A stretch of DNA of 64,000 nucleotides from Saccharopolyspora gregorii (GCF_024734405.1 NZ_CP059556.1:3410001-3474000), one strand, 5' to 3'; counted from the stretch's first letter, positions 11,977 through 20,660 are shown. Notes: a model not told the origin generated them from the sequence alone. Translations and numbers: made by a program.

Positions 11977-12980
11977 TCCACCGGCTCAAGGTCGACGAGG
12001 TCGTCGAGGAGTCCCCGGACGCCCGCTCCCTCGTGTTCGCCGACCCCGGGGACGACTTCTCCTACCGGCCGGGGCAGTTCCTCACCCTGCGGGTGCCGGA
12101 CGAGCACGGCGGCTCCCTCGCCCGCTGCTACTCGCTGTCGAGCTCCCCGCACACCGGCGCCGCCCTGCAGGTCACCGTCAAACGCGTGCCCGACGGCCGC
12201 GGCTCCAACTGGCTGTGCGACCACGTCACCGCCGGAACGGTGCTGGACGTGCTGGCGCCCGACGGCGGCTTCAGCCCGAAGTCGCTGGACGCCGACTTCC
12301 TATTGCTGGCCGGCGGCAGCGGCATCACCCCGATCATGTCCATCGCGCGCTCCGCGCTCACCGCCGGGATCGGCCGGATCGCGCTGCTCTACGCCAACCG
12401 GGACGAACGCTCGGTGATCTTCGCCGAAGCGCTGCGGCACCTCGCCGCCGAACACCCGGAACGGCTCGTGGTGCTGCACTGGCTGGAGACCGTGCAGGGC
12501 CTGCCCGACGCCGCGGCGCTGCGCGCGCTCACCGCACCGTTCGCCGACCGCGAGGTCTTCCTCTGCGGCCCGAACGCGTTCATGGACGTCGCCACCGAAG
12601 CCCTCGCCACCGCCCCCGGGCGGCTGCACGTGGAGCGCTTCCACTCGCTGACCGCCAACCCCTTCGAGCAGGACCCGCCGACCGCGGCGGAAGACGCCGC
12701 GGGAGGATCGGCCACCGCGCACGTGGAGATCGACGGCGACCGGCACCGCCTGGACTGGCCCCGGCGGCAGCGGCTGCTGGACCTGCTGCTGGACCGCGGC
12801 ATCGATGCCCCGTTCTCCTGCAGGCAGGGCGCGTGCAGCGCCTGCGCCTGCCGCATCACCGCCGGGGAGGTCAGCATGGAGCGCAACGACATCCTGGAGC
12901 AGCAAGACCTCGACGACGGGATCGTGCTGGCCTGCCAGTCGTTCCCGGTCACCGACGAGGTCCACGTCAGCTACGAGTGA
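11973..12980 (+). CDS. kshB: KshB, ferredoxin reductase of 3-ketosteroid 9-alpha-hydroxylase
   Basis: 335 aa reductase that passes electrons from NADH to KshA. Domain order: FAD-binding barrel with RCYSLSS (51-57), NAD domain with AGGSGITPIMS (113-123) and FLCGPNAFMD, then a C-terminal plant-type 2Fe-2S domain with Cys283, Cys288, Cys291 and Cys321. It overlaps the preceding small gene by ATGA and stops 9 bp before the hydratase gene. Length and domain order match KshB/HmpB. Confidence 0.94.
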   Translation: MIHRLKVDEVVEESPDARSLVFADPGDDFSYRPGQFLTLRVPDEHGGSLARCYSLSSSPHTGAALQVTVKRVPDGRGSNWLCDHVTAGTVLDVLAPDGGFSPKSLDADFLLLAGGSGITPIMSIARSALTAGIGRIALLYANRDERSVIFAEALRHLAAEHPERLVVLHWLETVQGLPDAAALRALTAPFADREVFLCGPNAFMDVATEALATAPGRLHVERFHSLTANPFEQDPPTAAEDAAGGSATAHVEIDGDRHRLDWPRRQRLLDLLLDRGIDAPFSCRQGACSACACRITAGEVSMERNDILEQQDLDDGIVLACQSFPVTDEVHVSYE

Positions 12981-12989
12981 AGGAGCCGC

Positions 12990-13850
12990 ATGCCCATCGA
13001 CCCGGACCTGGCCATCGGAGCCACCGTCGCCGACCAGGACGTCACCTGGACCGAATCCGACGTGCTGCTCTACCACCTGGCGCTCGGCGCCGGAGACCCG
13101 CCGACCGACCCGGGCGAACTGCGCTACGCCTACGAGCAGGACCTGCACGTGCTGCCCACCTTCGCGGTGGTGGCGCCGAACCTGCGCCAGTTCGAACCAC
13201 CCGCGCTGTCCTTCCCCGGCATCGAGGTGGACCTGGCGAAGGTGCTGCACGGCTCGCAGCAGATCACCCCGCACCGCCCGCTGCCGGTCTCCGGCGGCGC
13301 CCGCGCCACCACCCGCATCGTCGACGTGCTGGACAAGGGCAAGGCCGCGGTGATCGTGCAGGAGACCGTGCTCACCGACGCCGACGGGCCGCTGTGCTCC
13401 GCCCGCTCGATGATCTTCGCCCGCGGTGAGGGCGGCTTCGGCGGGCACCGCGGTTCCGCCCCGCGCGTCGAACTCCCGCGGCGGGAACCGGACCTGGTGG
13501 TCGACTCCCGCACCGAACCGCGGCAGGCGCTGCTGTACCGGCTCTGCGGCGACCGGAACCCGCTGCACGCCGATCCCGCGTTCGCCGCGGCCGCCGGGTT
13601 CGAGCGACCGATCCTGCACGGCCTGTGCACCTACGGCGTGGTGTGCAAGTCCATCGTGGACACCGCGCTCGGCGGCGAGGTCGACCGGGTCGCCACCTTC
13701 GGCGCCCGCTTCGCCGGCGTCGTCCACCCCGGCGAGACCCTCCGCACCCGCATCTGGACCGAACCCGGCGGCACCCTGCTGGCCACCACCACCGTCCCGG
13801 AACGCGCGGACACCGCAGTCCTCGACGCCATCACCCTCACCACCAGGTGA
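12990..13850 (+). CDS. MaoC-type 2-enoyl-CoA hydratase (Hsd4B-like)
   Basis: 286 aa double-hotdog (R)-specific hydratase. The hydratase-2 motif is in the C-terminal half: YRLCGDRNPLHADP with dyad Asp188/His193, followed by AAGFERPILHGLCTYG. The N-terminal half is a degenerate hotdog domain, as in Rv3538. In M. tuberculosis the homologous gene also directly neighbours kstD. It probably acts in beta-oxidation of the steroid side chain or ring-derived CoA esters. A GAAGGAG ribosome site precedes the ATG. It is the last gene of the kstD operon. Confidence 0.88.
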   Translation: MPIDPDLAIGATVADQDVTWTESDVLLYHLALGAGDPPTDPGELRYAYEQDLHVLPTFAVVAPNLRQFEPPALSFPGIEVDLAKVLHGSQQITPHRPLPVSGGARATTRIVDVLDKGKAAVIVQETVLTDADGPLCSARSMIFARGEGGFGGHRGSAPRVELPRREPDLVVDSRTEPRQALLYRLCGDRNPLHADPAFAAAAGFERPILHGLCTYGVVCKSIVDTALGGEVDRVATFGARFAGVVHPGETLRTRIWTEPGGTLLATTTVPERADTAVLDAITLTTR

Positions 13851-13893
13851 GTGGCCCACCCGCCCAGTCCCACCGGGCGAACGGGCCACTCAC
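13847..13893. terminator. Bidirectional hairpin closing the kstD operon
   Basis: Perfect 11-bp inverted arms GTGAGTGGCCC (13847-13857) and GGGCCACTCAC (13883-13893), with a second inner stem CGCCC/GGGCG. It starts inside the hydratase stop codon region and lies between convergent genes, ending 18 bp from the GH76 stop. No T-tract is present. Confidence 0.7.
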
Positions 13894-13911
13894 CTGCTCA
13901 CGATCGGATGC

Positions 13912-14970
13912 TCAGGTGCGGCCGGCGGCGTTGAGCAGGTCCAGCGCGCTGTGCTGGCAACCGTGCCCGACACCCGGCTCCACCCACGGCCCGTTCCAGT
14001 GCGGACCGTACGAGTCCTGCTCGTCGCGGTCGCGGGCGTGGGCCGCATCCGCCTGCCGCGCCAGGTAACCGGTGTACGGGTGGTCGGCCAGCTCCGCGTT
14101 CAGCACGCCCAGCCCGCGCACGTACGGCCCCTTGAACGAAGCCCCGTCACCATCGCAGTCGTCACCCTCGACCGGCTCGCGCAGGATCCCGTCCGGGTTC
14201 AGGTAGGCCGAGCCGGTCGAGGCGTCGGCGAGCGCCCGCGCCCGCTCCAGCAGCGCCGCGTCCCCGGTGGCGCGGTGCAGCTCCACCAACCCGCCCAGCA
14301 GCACGCCCTGGTTGTACGTCCACGCCGTGTCGCCGTTGTTCGCGCACTCCCCGGTGAGCCCGTCGTTGACCAGCCCGCCCTCCCCGATCATGCCGCTGCC
14401 CTCGAACCACGCCCACCCGTCGCGAGCCCGCTGCAAGTAGGTCGTGTCCCCGGGAATCCTGTTGTGCAGCGCCACGTTCAGCTCGACGTAGAGCTCGTTG
14501 GTGATCGCGTTCTTGTAGGCCTTGTCCCGGTGCCACAGCACCCCGCCACCGCACTCCGGCGTCCAGTGCGCCGCCATGTGGTCGGCGTCGGCGCGCGCCG
14601 TCGCCAGGTACCGCTCGTCCCCGGTGAGGTCGTGCGCGGCCACCCACGCCATCCCCCACCACCCGGTGTCGTCGAGGTAGTCGTTGCGGAAGTCCCCGCC
14701 CTGGGCGTTCCGGTTCAGCTCGTAGGTGCGGTCGATGGCGTGCTCGTGCTCGCGATCCCCGCTGATCCGGATGCTCTCGATCAGCGCCGTCAGCGCGTTC
14801 GCCGAGGTCCACCAGTTCCCGGTGTCGAACAGCCCGATGTCCTCGCGGTAGCGCCCCATCAACGCCGTCGCGGCCGCACCGCCGGGGCTGTCCGCGGCGG
14901 CCGCCGCGGGTGCGGCCGGGGCGCACAGCAGCAGGCAGCACAGCAGGCCGAGCGCTCGGAAACCGGTCAT
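13912..14970 (-). CDS. Secreted GH76 alpha-1,6-mannanase
   Basis: 352 aa. A Sec signal peptide covers about residues 1-26 (hydrophobic GLLCCLLLC core, then alanine-rich). The mature part is a GH76 alpha/alpha barrel. The catalytic Asp pair is Asp100-Asp101 in DYLDDTGWWGMAW, and GNWWTSANALTALI, ITNELYVELNVAL, TYNQGVLLGGLVEL and the C-terminal HGCQHSALDLLNA are family-typical. GH76 enzymes cut alpha-1,6-mannan backbones; fungal mannan or actinobacterial lipomannan are both plausible targets. A LacI-family-like operator lies just upstream, suggesting sugar-responsive control. Confidence 0.92.
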   Translation of the reverse strand: MTGFRALGLLCCLLLCAPAAPAAAAADSPGGAAATALMGRYREDIGLFDTGNWWTSANALTALIESIRISGDREHEHAIDRTYELNRNAQGGDFRNDYLDDTGWWGMAWVAAHDLTGDERYLATARADADHMAAHWTPECGGGVLWHRDKAYKNAITNELYVELNVALHNRIPGDTTYLQRARDGWAWFEGSGMIGEGGLVNDGLTGECANNGDTAWTYNQGVLLGGLVELHRATGDAALLERARALADASTGSAYLNPDGILREPVEGDDCDGDGASFKGPYVRGLGVLNAELADHPYTGYLARQADAAHARDRDEQDSYGPHWNGPWVEPGVGHGCQHSALDLLNAAGRT

Positions 14971-15001
14971 GGCAGCCCCCTCCGCCCCGCCCGGCGTCGC
15001 G

Positions 15002-15015
15002 CGGGAGCGCTCCCA
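15002..15015. promoter_or_regulatory. CebR/LacI-family-like operator upstream of GH76 gene
   Basis: On the minus strand the site reads TGGGAGCGCTCCCG, one base from the CebR consensus TGGGAGCGCTCCCA of actinomycete glycan regulators. Its 12-bp core (15003-15014) is a perfect palindrome. It lies 32-45 bp upstream of the mannanase ATG, where a repressor would block transcription. No LacI gene is in the window. Confidence 0.7.
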
Positions 15016-15160
15016 CGATCACCGGGCCCGCGCGGCGCTGTCAACGCGGATCACCCCGGCGGCGGCAGGCCGCTGCCGGTCCGCTGCGGAACGGGGAGGA
15101 AGCTGGACGCGAAAAAAGGGGAGCCCCCGCTCCCCTTCCCCGTCCAACTCAAAACGCACC

Positions 15161-15182
15161 GGGGTCCTTGCGGCAAGACCCC
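15161..15182. promoter_or_regulatory. Rifamycin-associated element (RAE) upstream of helR
   Basis: A 22-bp near-perfect dyad: GGGGTC, then CTTGCGGCAAG, then ACCCC. Its core TTGCGGCAAG is the centre of the RAE found upstream of rifamycin-inactivating and helR genes in actinomycetes. It lies in the 414-bp gap 14971-15384, 203 bp before the helR GTG, and besides the LacI-like site nothing else coding is evident in that gap. The match supports rifamycin-inducible expression. Confidence 0.75.
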
Positions 15183-15384
15183 AGCCATGGCGCACAATCA
15201 GCCGCCGAAGCCACGACCTGCGAAAACGAGATGTGTCCTCGTCCACATCCGAGGTCGGCACGGGCGCGGCCGGGAAGCGGAGCGCGCCCGGCAGCGGTTT
15301 CGAACGAGGGGACGAGCACCGGCAGCGGCATCGCCGGCGCTCGAAGCAGTGCGAGGAAGACGGTTCAGCGACTGTGAGGGGCCC

Positions 15385-17595
15385 GTGTCAGCACAGGGGT
15401 ACGAAGAGGAATTGCGGTCCGAGCGCGACCACGTCGCCGGCCTCTACGCGAGGCTCGACGCGGAACGCGCCCGGGTGCGCGGCGAGTACAAGGCATCGCT
15501 GCGCGGTGACGGCGAGTCGCTGGTGGAGCGGGACGTGCAGGTGCGCGCGCTCGCGCGCGAGGTGCGGCGGCTGGACGTGGTGGACAACGGGCTGTGCTTC
15601 GGCAGGCTCGAAGCGGAGTCCGGGCAGCACTCCTACATCGGGCGGATCGGGCTGTTCGACGCCGACGACGACTACGAGCCGTTGCTGCTGGACTGGCGCG
15701 CCCCGGCGGCCCGCCCGTTCTACGTGGCGACCGGCGCGCACCCGGAGGGCGTGCGCACCCGCCGCCAGTTCCGCACCCGCAACCGGGAGGTGCTCGCCTT
15801 CACCGACGAGCACCTGGGTGGCCCCGGCGGCGACGAGGAGGGCGACGCGGCGCTGCTGGCGGCCGTGAACGCGCCGCGCGGCGGCGAGATGCGCGACATC
15901 GTCGCGACCATCCAGGCCGAGCAGGACGAGATCATCCGGCTGGAGCACCAGGGCGTGCTGGTGATCGAGGGCGGCCCGGGCACCGGCAAGACGGTGGTGG
16001 CGCTGCACCGCGTCGCCTACCTGCTCTACACCCGGCGGGAGCGGATGGAGCGCCACGGCGTGCTGGTGGTGGGGCCGAACCCGGCGTTCCTGACCCACAT
16101 CGGCCGGGTGCTGCCCTCGCTGGGCGAGACCGACGTGGTGTTCATGACGCCCGGCGACCTGGTGCCGGGCCTGCAGGTCACCGCCGAGGACGCCCCGGAG
16201 GTGGCGCGGGCCAAGGGTTCGCTGCGGATGCTGGACGTGCTGGCCGCGGCCGTCGCCGACCGCCAGCGGCTGCCCGAGGCGCCGCTGCCGATCGAGCTGT
16301 CCGACGCCGCGGTGCGCATCGACGCCGACACCGCCGAGTGGGCGCGGCAGGAGGCGCGGGACACCGGGCTGCCGCACAACGAGGCGCGGGCCACCTTCAT
16401 CGAGATCGTCACCTACGTGCTCACCGAACGGGCGATCACCCGCATCGGCCGGGGGTGGCTGGGCAAGGAGGACGTGGCGGCCCGCGAGCAGCTGCGCCGC
16501 GACCTGCGCGCGGAACTGGCCGAGAAACCGGAGTTCGCCGCCGCGCTCGCCGAGCTGTGGCCGGTGCTCACCCCCCAGGAACTGCTGGCCGACCTGTACA
16601 CCTCCCCGGAGCGGCTGCGCGCGGCGGGAGCCGACGCGGCGCTGCTGCGCACCGACGGCGCGGCGTGGACGGTGTCGGACGTGCCGCTGCTCGACGAGCT
16701 GGTGGACCTGCTGGGCCGGGACAAGCTGGCCGAGCGGGCCGCGAAGCAGGCCGCCGAGCGGGAGCGCAAGGCCGAGCAGGAGTACGCCGCGGGCGTCCTG
16801 GAGATCATGGAGGTGGAGCGGCACGACATGATGGACGACGAGGACCACCTGCTCGCCCAAGACCTCGTGGGCGCCGATGACCTCGCCGACCGGTTCGTGG
16901 AGCACGACACCCGCAGCCTCGCCGAACGCGCCGCCGCCGACCGGGACTGGACCTACCGGCACGTCGTCGTCGACGAAGCGCAGGAACTGTCCGAAATGGA
17001 CTGGCGGGTGCTGGTGCGGCGCTGCCCGGCGCGGTCGTTCACCGTGGTCGGCGACCTCGCGCAGCGCCGCTCGGCGGCCGGGGCGACTTCCTGGGGTTCG
17101 ATGCTGGACCGGTACGTGCCGGGCCGTTGGCAGTACCGGCCGCTGTCGGTGAACTACCGCACCCCGGCGGAGATCATGGCGATCGCGGGTTCGCTGCTCG
17201 CCGAGTTCGCCCCGGAGGTGACGGCACCGGAGTCGGTCCGCTCCTGCGGTGTTCCCCCGTGGTCGCGGCGGGTCACCGACGAGGAGCTGCCCGCGGCCGT
17301 CGCGGAGTTCACCCGGGCCGAGGCCGACCGGGAGGGCACCTGCGTGGTGATCGGGCCGCCGGACGTGCCGGGCGCGGTGCCCGCTTCGGAGACGAAGGGC
17401 CTGGAGTACGACGCGGTGCTGGTCGTCGATCCGGACCGGATCCTCGCCGACGGCCCGCGCGGCGCGGCGGAGCTGTACGTGGCGCTCACCCGCGCCACCC
17501 AGCGGCTCGGCGTGCTGCACCGCGAACCGCTGCCCCGGGCGCTGTCCGGGCTGGTGGAGCTCGACGGCCCGGTGCCGGCGGGTTCGGCGCAGTAG
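15385..17595 (+). CDS. helR: HelR-type (HelD-family) RNA polymerase-recycling helicase-like ATPase
   Basis: 736 aa. The N-terminal coiled coil (about 1-65; RDHVAGLYARLDAERARVRGEY) is the arm that enters RNA polymerase in HelD proteins. The UvrD-like motor shows Walker A GGPGTGKT (196-203), Walker B VVVDEAQELSEMDW, SVNYRTPAEI, SETKGLEYDAVLVVD and YVALTRATQRL. HelR proteins displace rifamycins from RNA polymerase and give low-level resistance; the RAE upstream supports this subtype. I chose the GTG at 15385 (GAGGGG ribosome site); an ATG at 15187 would start directly on the RAE and add poor-quality sequence. Confidence 0.88.
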   Translation: MSAQGYEEELRSERDHVAGLYARLDAERARVRGEYKASLRGDGESLVERDVQVRALAREVRRLDVVDNGLCFGRLEAESGQHSYIGRIGLFDADDDYEPLLLDWRAPAARPFYVATGAHPEGVRTRRQFRTRNREVLAFTDEHLGGPGGDEEGDAALLAAVNAPRGGEMRDIVATIQAEQDEIIRLEHQGVLVIEGGPGTGKTVVALHRVAYLLYTRRERMERHGVLVVGPNPAFLTHIGRVLPSLGETDVVFMTPGDLVPGLQVTAEDAPEVARAKGSLRMLDVLAAAVADRQRLPEAPLPIELSDAAVRIDADTAEWARQEARDTGLPHNEARATFIEIVTYVLTERAITRIGRGWLGKEDVAAREQLRRDLRAELAEKPEFAAALAELWPVLTPQELLADLYTSPERLRAAGADAALLRTDGAAWTVSDVPLLDELVDLLGRDKLAERAAKQAAERERKAEQEYAAGVLEIMEVERHDMMDDEDHLLAQDLVGADDLADRFVEHDTRSLAERAAADRDWTYRHVVVDEAQELSEMDWRVLVRRCPARSFTVVGDLAQRRSAAGATSWGSMLDRYVPGRWQYRPLSVNYRTPAEIMAIAGSLLAEFAPEVTAPESVRSCGVPPWSRRVTDEELPAAVAEFTRAEADREGTCVVIGPPDVPGAVPASETKGLEYDAVLVVDPDRILADGPRGAAELYVALTRATQRLGVLHREPLPRALSGLVELDGPVPAGSAQ

Positions 17596-17664
17596 TCACC
17601 GGACGGCCGCGGCCGGAGTCCGGCTCCTCTGCGGCCGTCTTCGGTGGTTCGTCTTCGAGCGTTG

Positions 17665-17701
17665 ATTTCACTCGACACTGAACTGATCGCACCATTTGAT
17701 G
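17665..17701 (+). repeat. Imperfect direct repeat, copy 1
   Basis: ATTTCACTCGACACTGAA (17665-17682) is identical to 18014-18031; the next 19 bp are also similar (shared CGCACC and TGA blocks in the same spacing). The two copies are 349 bp apart. It is AT-richer than its surroundings. Function unknown. Confidence 0.75.
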
Positions 17702-18013
17702 GGTCCGGTGCCGCCGCCCCCGAGCGTCGATCGAGGGCTCGGACCAGCGGCGAGGCCTGCGGCTGCACCGGCAGGGCGCGCCCGCGGACCTCGCTCGCGA
17801 TACCCGATCCCACCTCCGGCGGTCTGCGACCAGCGCCAGCCGCGCCGCAGCGGAGCCGATCCGGCGAAGCCCCGGCGCCGCCGCAGGCACCCCGGCGCCT
17901 ACGCCGCGGCCCGCCGCCGCACCCCTGGGCCGGCTCTACGCACGCCCACTCCGCACGAGCGGCTTCCCCTCACCGCTCTCCTCGGCTTCGCCGTCTTTCT
18001 CCTCAGCCGGGTT

Positions 18014-18050
18014 TATTTCACTCGACACTGAAGCCACCGCACCCTCTGAC
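18014..18050 (+). repeat. Imperfect direct repeat, copy 2
   Basis: Second copy of the 18-bp exact, 37-bp imperfect repeat described at 17665. It lies 85 bp before the dispersed structured repeat (copy A). Confidence 0.75.
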
Positions 18051-18135
18051 GCACGACGAGTCGGGCGTCCCACGAGACCTGGCACGGCCGAACAGGCCAC
18101 CGACCCGCCCGATCCCCGACCGGCCCGAGCCCTCC

Positions 18136-18290
18136 TCCTGTCAGCGGCGCAGCCGCCGCCCACCCGATCAACGGGACCAACCGCGGGTTTCCAGCGGGAT
18201 CCTCGCGAGGACAGCGCTCCCGCCCGTGGCGGAGCCACCGGTGAGAACGGTCCGGCAGCGCGGATCCCGCTGCGGTTCCGCCACCCCACC
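18136..18290. repeat. Dispersed structured intergenic repeat, copy A
   Basis: About 155 bp that aligns over its length with 60878-61039. Shared blocks include TCCTGTCAGCGGCG, CGCGGGTT, CTCGCGAGGACAGCG, GTGGCGGAGCCAC and GGTTCCGCCACCCCACC. Inverted arms CAGCGGGATCC (18192-18202) and GGATCCCGCTG (18262-18272) enclose a small hairpin GTGGC-gga-GCCAC (18226-18238). Arms differ from copy B but remain complementary. It ends 18 bp from the epoxide hydrolase stop. Confidence 0.85.
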
Positions 18291-18307
18291 CCTCGCGGGA
18301 GGCGCGG

Positions 18308-19540
18308 TCACCCCCGTCGAAGACCGCGGAAGGTTCGGCGGAGGTCTGCTACCCAGCCGTCGGGGTTCTCCCACGGGATGAAGTGCCCGCCGCGGTCGTG
18401 CGCGTTGACGTTGACGTGGTTGAACCAGGCGGCCTGCGGCCCGTCCTCGAACGCCCGGATGCGCTCGGCGGCGGTGCGGATGCCGGGCGGGTTCTCGTAG
18501 GTGACGAAGGTGAGGCCGACCGGTGCCTGCACGACGGGCTTCCGGTCGTGCGCGGGCGTCCACGGGTACCGGTTGGCGTTGGCGTAGTAGCGCAGCGAGG
18601 TGCCGATCGAGTTGGTCGCCCAGTAGATCGTGGCGTGCGTCAGCAGCTCGTCCGCGGTGAACACCGATCCGAGGTTACCGCCGTTGTCGCTCCACGAGTT
18701 CCACCGCTCCAGCAGCCAGGCGAGCAGCCCGGCGGGCGAGTCGCTCAGCCCGTGCGCCAGGGTCCCGCCGTCGAGCACGTGCACGGCGAGGTGCGAGGCC
18801 GAGCGGCGGTCCAGCTCGACGATCCGGTCCCGCAGCTCGGCGGGCTGGTCGTCGGTGAGCGGCCGGTTCCGGGCGAAGTCCCAGGCGCGCGGACCGGTGA
18901 AGAAGTCCAGCGGCAGCCCGGAACCGATGTGGATGCCGTGCAGCTCGTCGGCGTACTTGTGCCCGAGCTGGCTGGAGACGAGGCCGCCGATGTCGCAGCC
19001 CCCGGCGGCGTACTTCGCGTGCCCCAGCACCTCGGTCATCAGGACGTGCCAGAGGTCGGCGACCTTCCAGAAGTTGACGTCGGGGAAACCGGTGAGCGGC
19101 CCGGGGAACCCGAATCCGGGCAGTGACGGCACGATCACCTCGAACGCGTCCGCCGGGTCGCCGCCGGACGCGCCCGGATCGGCGAGCGGGTCGATCACCT
19201 TCGACCAGTGCCAGAACGTCCACGGCCAGCCGTGGGTGAGGATCAGCGGGATCGGGCGGGGTCCGCGGCCCGGCTTGCGCATGAAGTGCACCGGCACCCC
19301 GGCGACGGTCACCTGGTAGTGCTCGTAGGCGTTGATCGCGGCCTCCGCCGCGCGCCAGTCGTAGCCGTCCCGCCAGTGCTCGACCAGCTCGCGCAGGTAG
19401 CCGGCGGGGACGCCGTAGGACCAGTCGTCGTCCCCCTCGTCCAGCGGCGACCTGGTCGCGGCGAGGCGGGCGCGCAGGTCGGCCAGCACCTCGTCGGGGA
19501 CGTGGATCGGAACGGGGTCCAGGGGGAACCGGGTGGTCAT
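18308..19540 (-). CDS. Epoxide hydrolase, EHN/EphA-type alpha/beta hydrolase
   Basis: 410 aa. The N-terminal EHN domain (about 5-115) is followed by an alpha/beta hydrolase fold. Visible motifs: oxyanion HGWP (103-106) in THGWPWTFWHW, SLPGFGFP, the nucleophile Asp183 in GGCDIGGLVSS, and the C-terminal catalytic His region in NAHDRGGHFIPWENPD. It hydrolyses epoxides to diols; the substrate is unknown. A GAGGA ribosome site precedes the ATG at 19540. It is convergent with helR and separated from it by the repeat-bearing gap. Confidence 0.9.
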   Translation of the reverse strand: MTTRFPLDPVPIHVPDEVLADLRARLAATRSPLDEGDDDWSYGVPAGYLRELVEHWRDGYDWRAAEAAINAYEHYQVTVAGVPVHFMRKPGRGPRPIPLILTHGWPWTFWHWSKVIDPLADPGASGGDPADAFEVIVPSLPGFGFPGPLTGFPDVNFWKVADLWHVLMTEVLGHAKYAAGGCDIGGLVSSQLGHKYADELHGIHIGSGLPLDFFTGPRAWDFARNRPLTDDQPAELRDRIVELDRRSASHLAVHVLDGGTLAHGLSDSPAGLLAWLLERWNSWSDNGGNLGSVFTADELLTHATIYWATNSIGTSLRYYANANRYPWTPAHDRKPVVQAPVGLTFVTYENPPGIRTAAERIRAFEDGPQAAWFNHVNVNAHDRGGHFIPWENPDGWVADLRRTFRGLRRG

Positions 19541-19703
19541 GGTGCGGTCCTCGCTCGGTCGGGTGACGGGTTGCGGAGCCGAGCCGCCGCCCGGAGCGCC
19601 CGGGCGCGGACCTCCGGCGCCGCAACGATTCCACGAGCACGTCGCGCGGTACAGCGGTCCGAGTCCGCGGCGGAGCGGTGCCGGGTGCTGTTCCAATGGG
19701 GCC

Positions 19704-20651
19704 ATGACAGAGCTGCGCACCCTGGGTTCGTCCGACCTCGCCGTCTCCCGCCTCTGCTTGGGCGGCAACGTGTTCGGGTGGACCGCCGACCGGAACGACT
19801 CGTTCGCCGTCCTCGACGCCTACACCGCGGCGGGCGGCAACTTCATCGACACCGCCGACTCGTACATGAACCGGCCGGGCAACGAGCCCGGGCAGTCCGA
19901 GCGGATCATCGGCGAGTGGCTCGCCGCCCGCGGCGGCCGGGACGACGTGGTCATCGCGACGAAGGTGGCCCACCACCCGGACTTCAGGGGGCTCGCGCCC
20001 GCCAACGTCAAGGCGGCCGCGGAGGCCTCGCTGCGCCGGTTGGGCACCGACCGGATCGACCTGTACTACACGCACTTCGACGACGAATCCGTGCCGGTGG
20101 CCGACATCATCACCGCGCTCGACGAGCTGGTTCGGGAGGGCAAGGTCCGCGCGATCGCCGCCTCCAACATCAGCCCGCAGCGGCTCGCCGACTCGCTGGC
20201 GTTCTCCGAGCGGGAGGGCCTGGCCCGCTACGTCGCGCTGCAACCGCACTACAACCTGGTCTCCCGCGACACCTACGAGGGCGAGCTGCGGGACGTCGTC
20301 GAACGGGCCGGGCTGGGGTGCGTGCCGTACTTCGCGCTCGCTTCCGGTTTCCTCACCGGCAAGTACCGGCCGGGCAGCACCGTGGACAGCGAGCGCAGCG
20401 AACCGCGGCTGGCCGGGCGGTACGCGGGCAGCGAGCGCTCCGCGCGGGTGCTCGCCGCGCTGGACGAGGTCGCCGCCGAGCGGGACGCGGCGCACGCGAC
20501 GGTGGCGCTGGCGTGGCTCGCGCGGCAGCCGACGGTGGTCGCGCCGATCGCCTCCGCCCGCAACACCGAGCAGCTGCCCGCGCTGCTCGCGATGCACGAC
20601 CTGGAGCTGACCGCCGACGACCTCCGGAAGCTGGACGCGGCCTCCGCCTGA
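19704..20651 (+). CDS. Aldo/keto reductase
   Basis: 315 aa NADPH-dependent oxidoreductase of the AKR family. Catalytic residues are visible in NFIDTADSYMN (Asp and Tyr) and VVIATKV (Lys), with the His in DLYYTHFDDE. The cofactor region is the C-terminal PIASARNTEQL. It is divergent from the epoxide hydrolase gene. The start at 19704 gives MTELRTLGSSDLAVSRLCLGG, the usual AKR N-terminus; a longer in-frame extension is low-complexity and unlikely. The substrate is unknown. Confidence 0.9.
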   Translation: MTELRTLGSSDLAVSRLCLGGNVFGWTADRNDSFAVLDAYTAAGGNFIDTADSYMNRPGNEPGQSERIIGEWLAARGGRDDVVIATKVAHHPDFRGLAPANVKAAAEASLRRLGTDRIDLYYTHFDDESVPVADIITALDELVREGKVRAIAASNISPQRLADSLAFSEREGLARYVALQPHYNLVSRDTYEGELRDVVERAGLGCVPYFALASGFLTGKYRPGSTVDSERSEPRLAGRYAGSERSARVLAALDEVAAERDAAHATVALAWLARQPTVVAPIASARNTEQLPALLAMHDLELTADDLRKLDAASA

Positions 20652-20660
20652 CTCCGACCG

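Larger units (their letters stand above)
17596..18307. other. Gene-free intergenic stretch with repeats
   Basis: 712 bp between helR and the epoxide hydrolase gene, which point toward each other. Short frames here lack ribosome sites and recognisable domains. It holds a 37-bp imperfect direct repeat (17665 and 18014) and copy A of the dispersed structured repeat (18136-18290). Confidence 0.7.

Noticed and set aside
17644-18381. A 245-codon plus-strand frame in the gap after helR
   Set aside because: Pro/Arg/Ser-rich, no ribosome site or domain, and it crosses the structured repeat and the end of the epoxide hydrolase gene.
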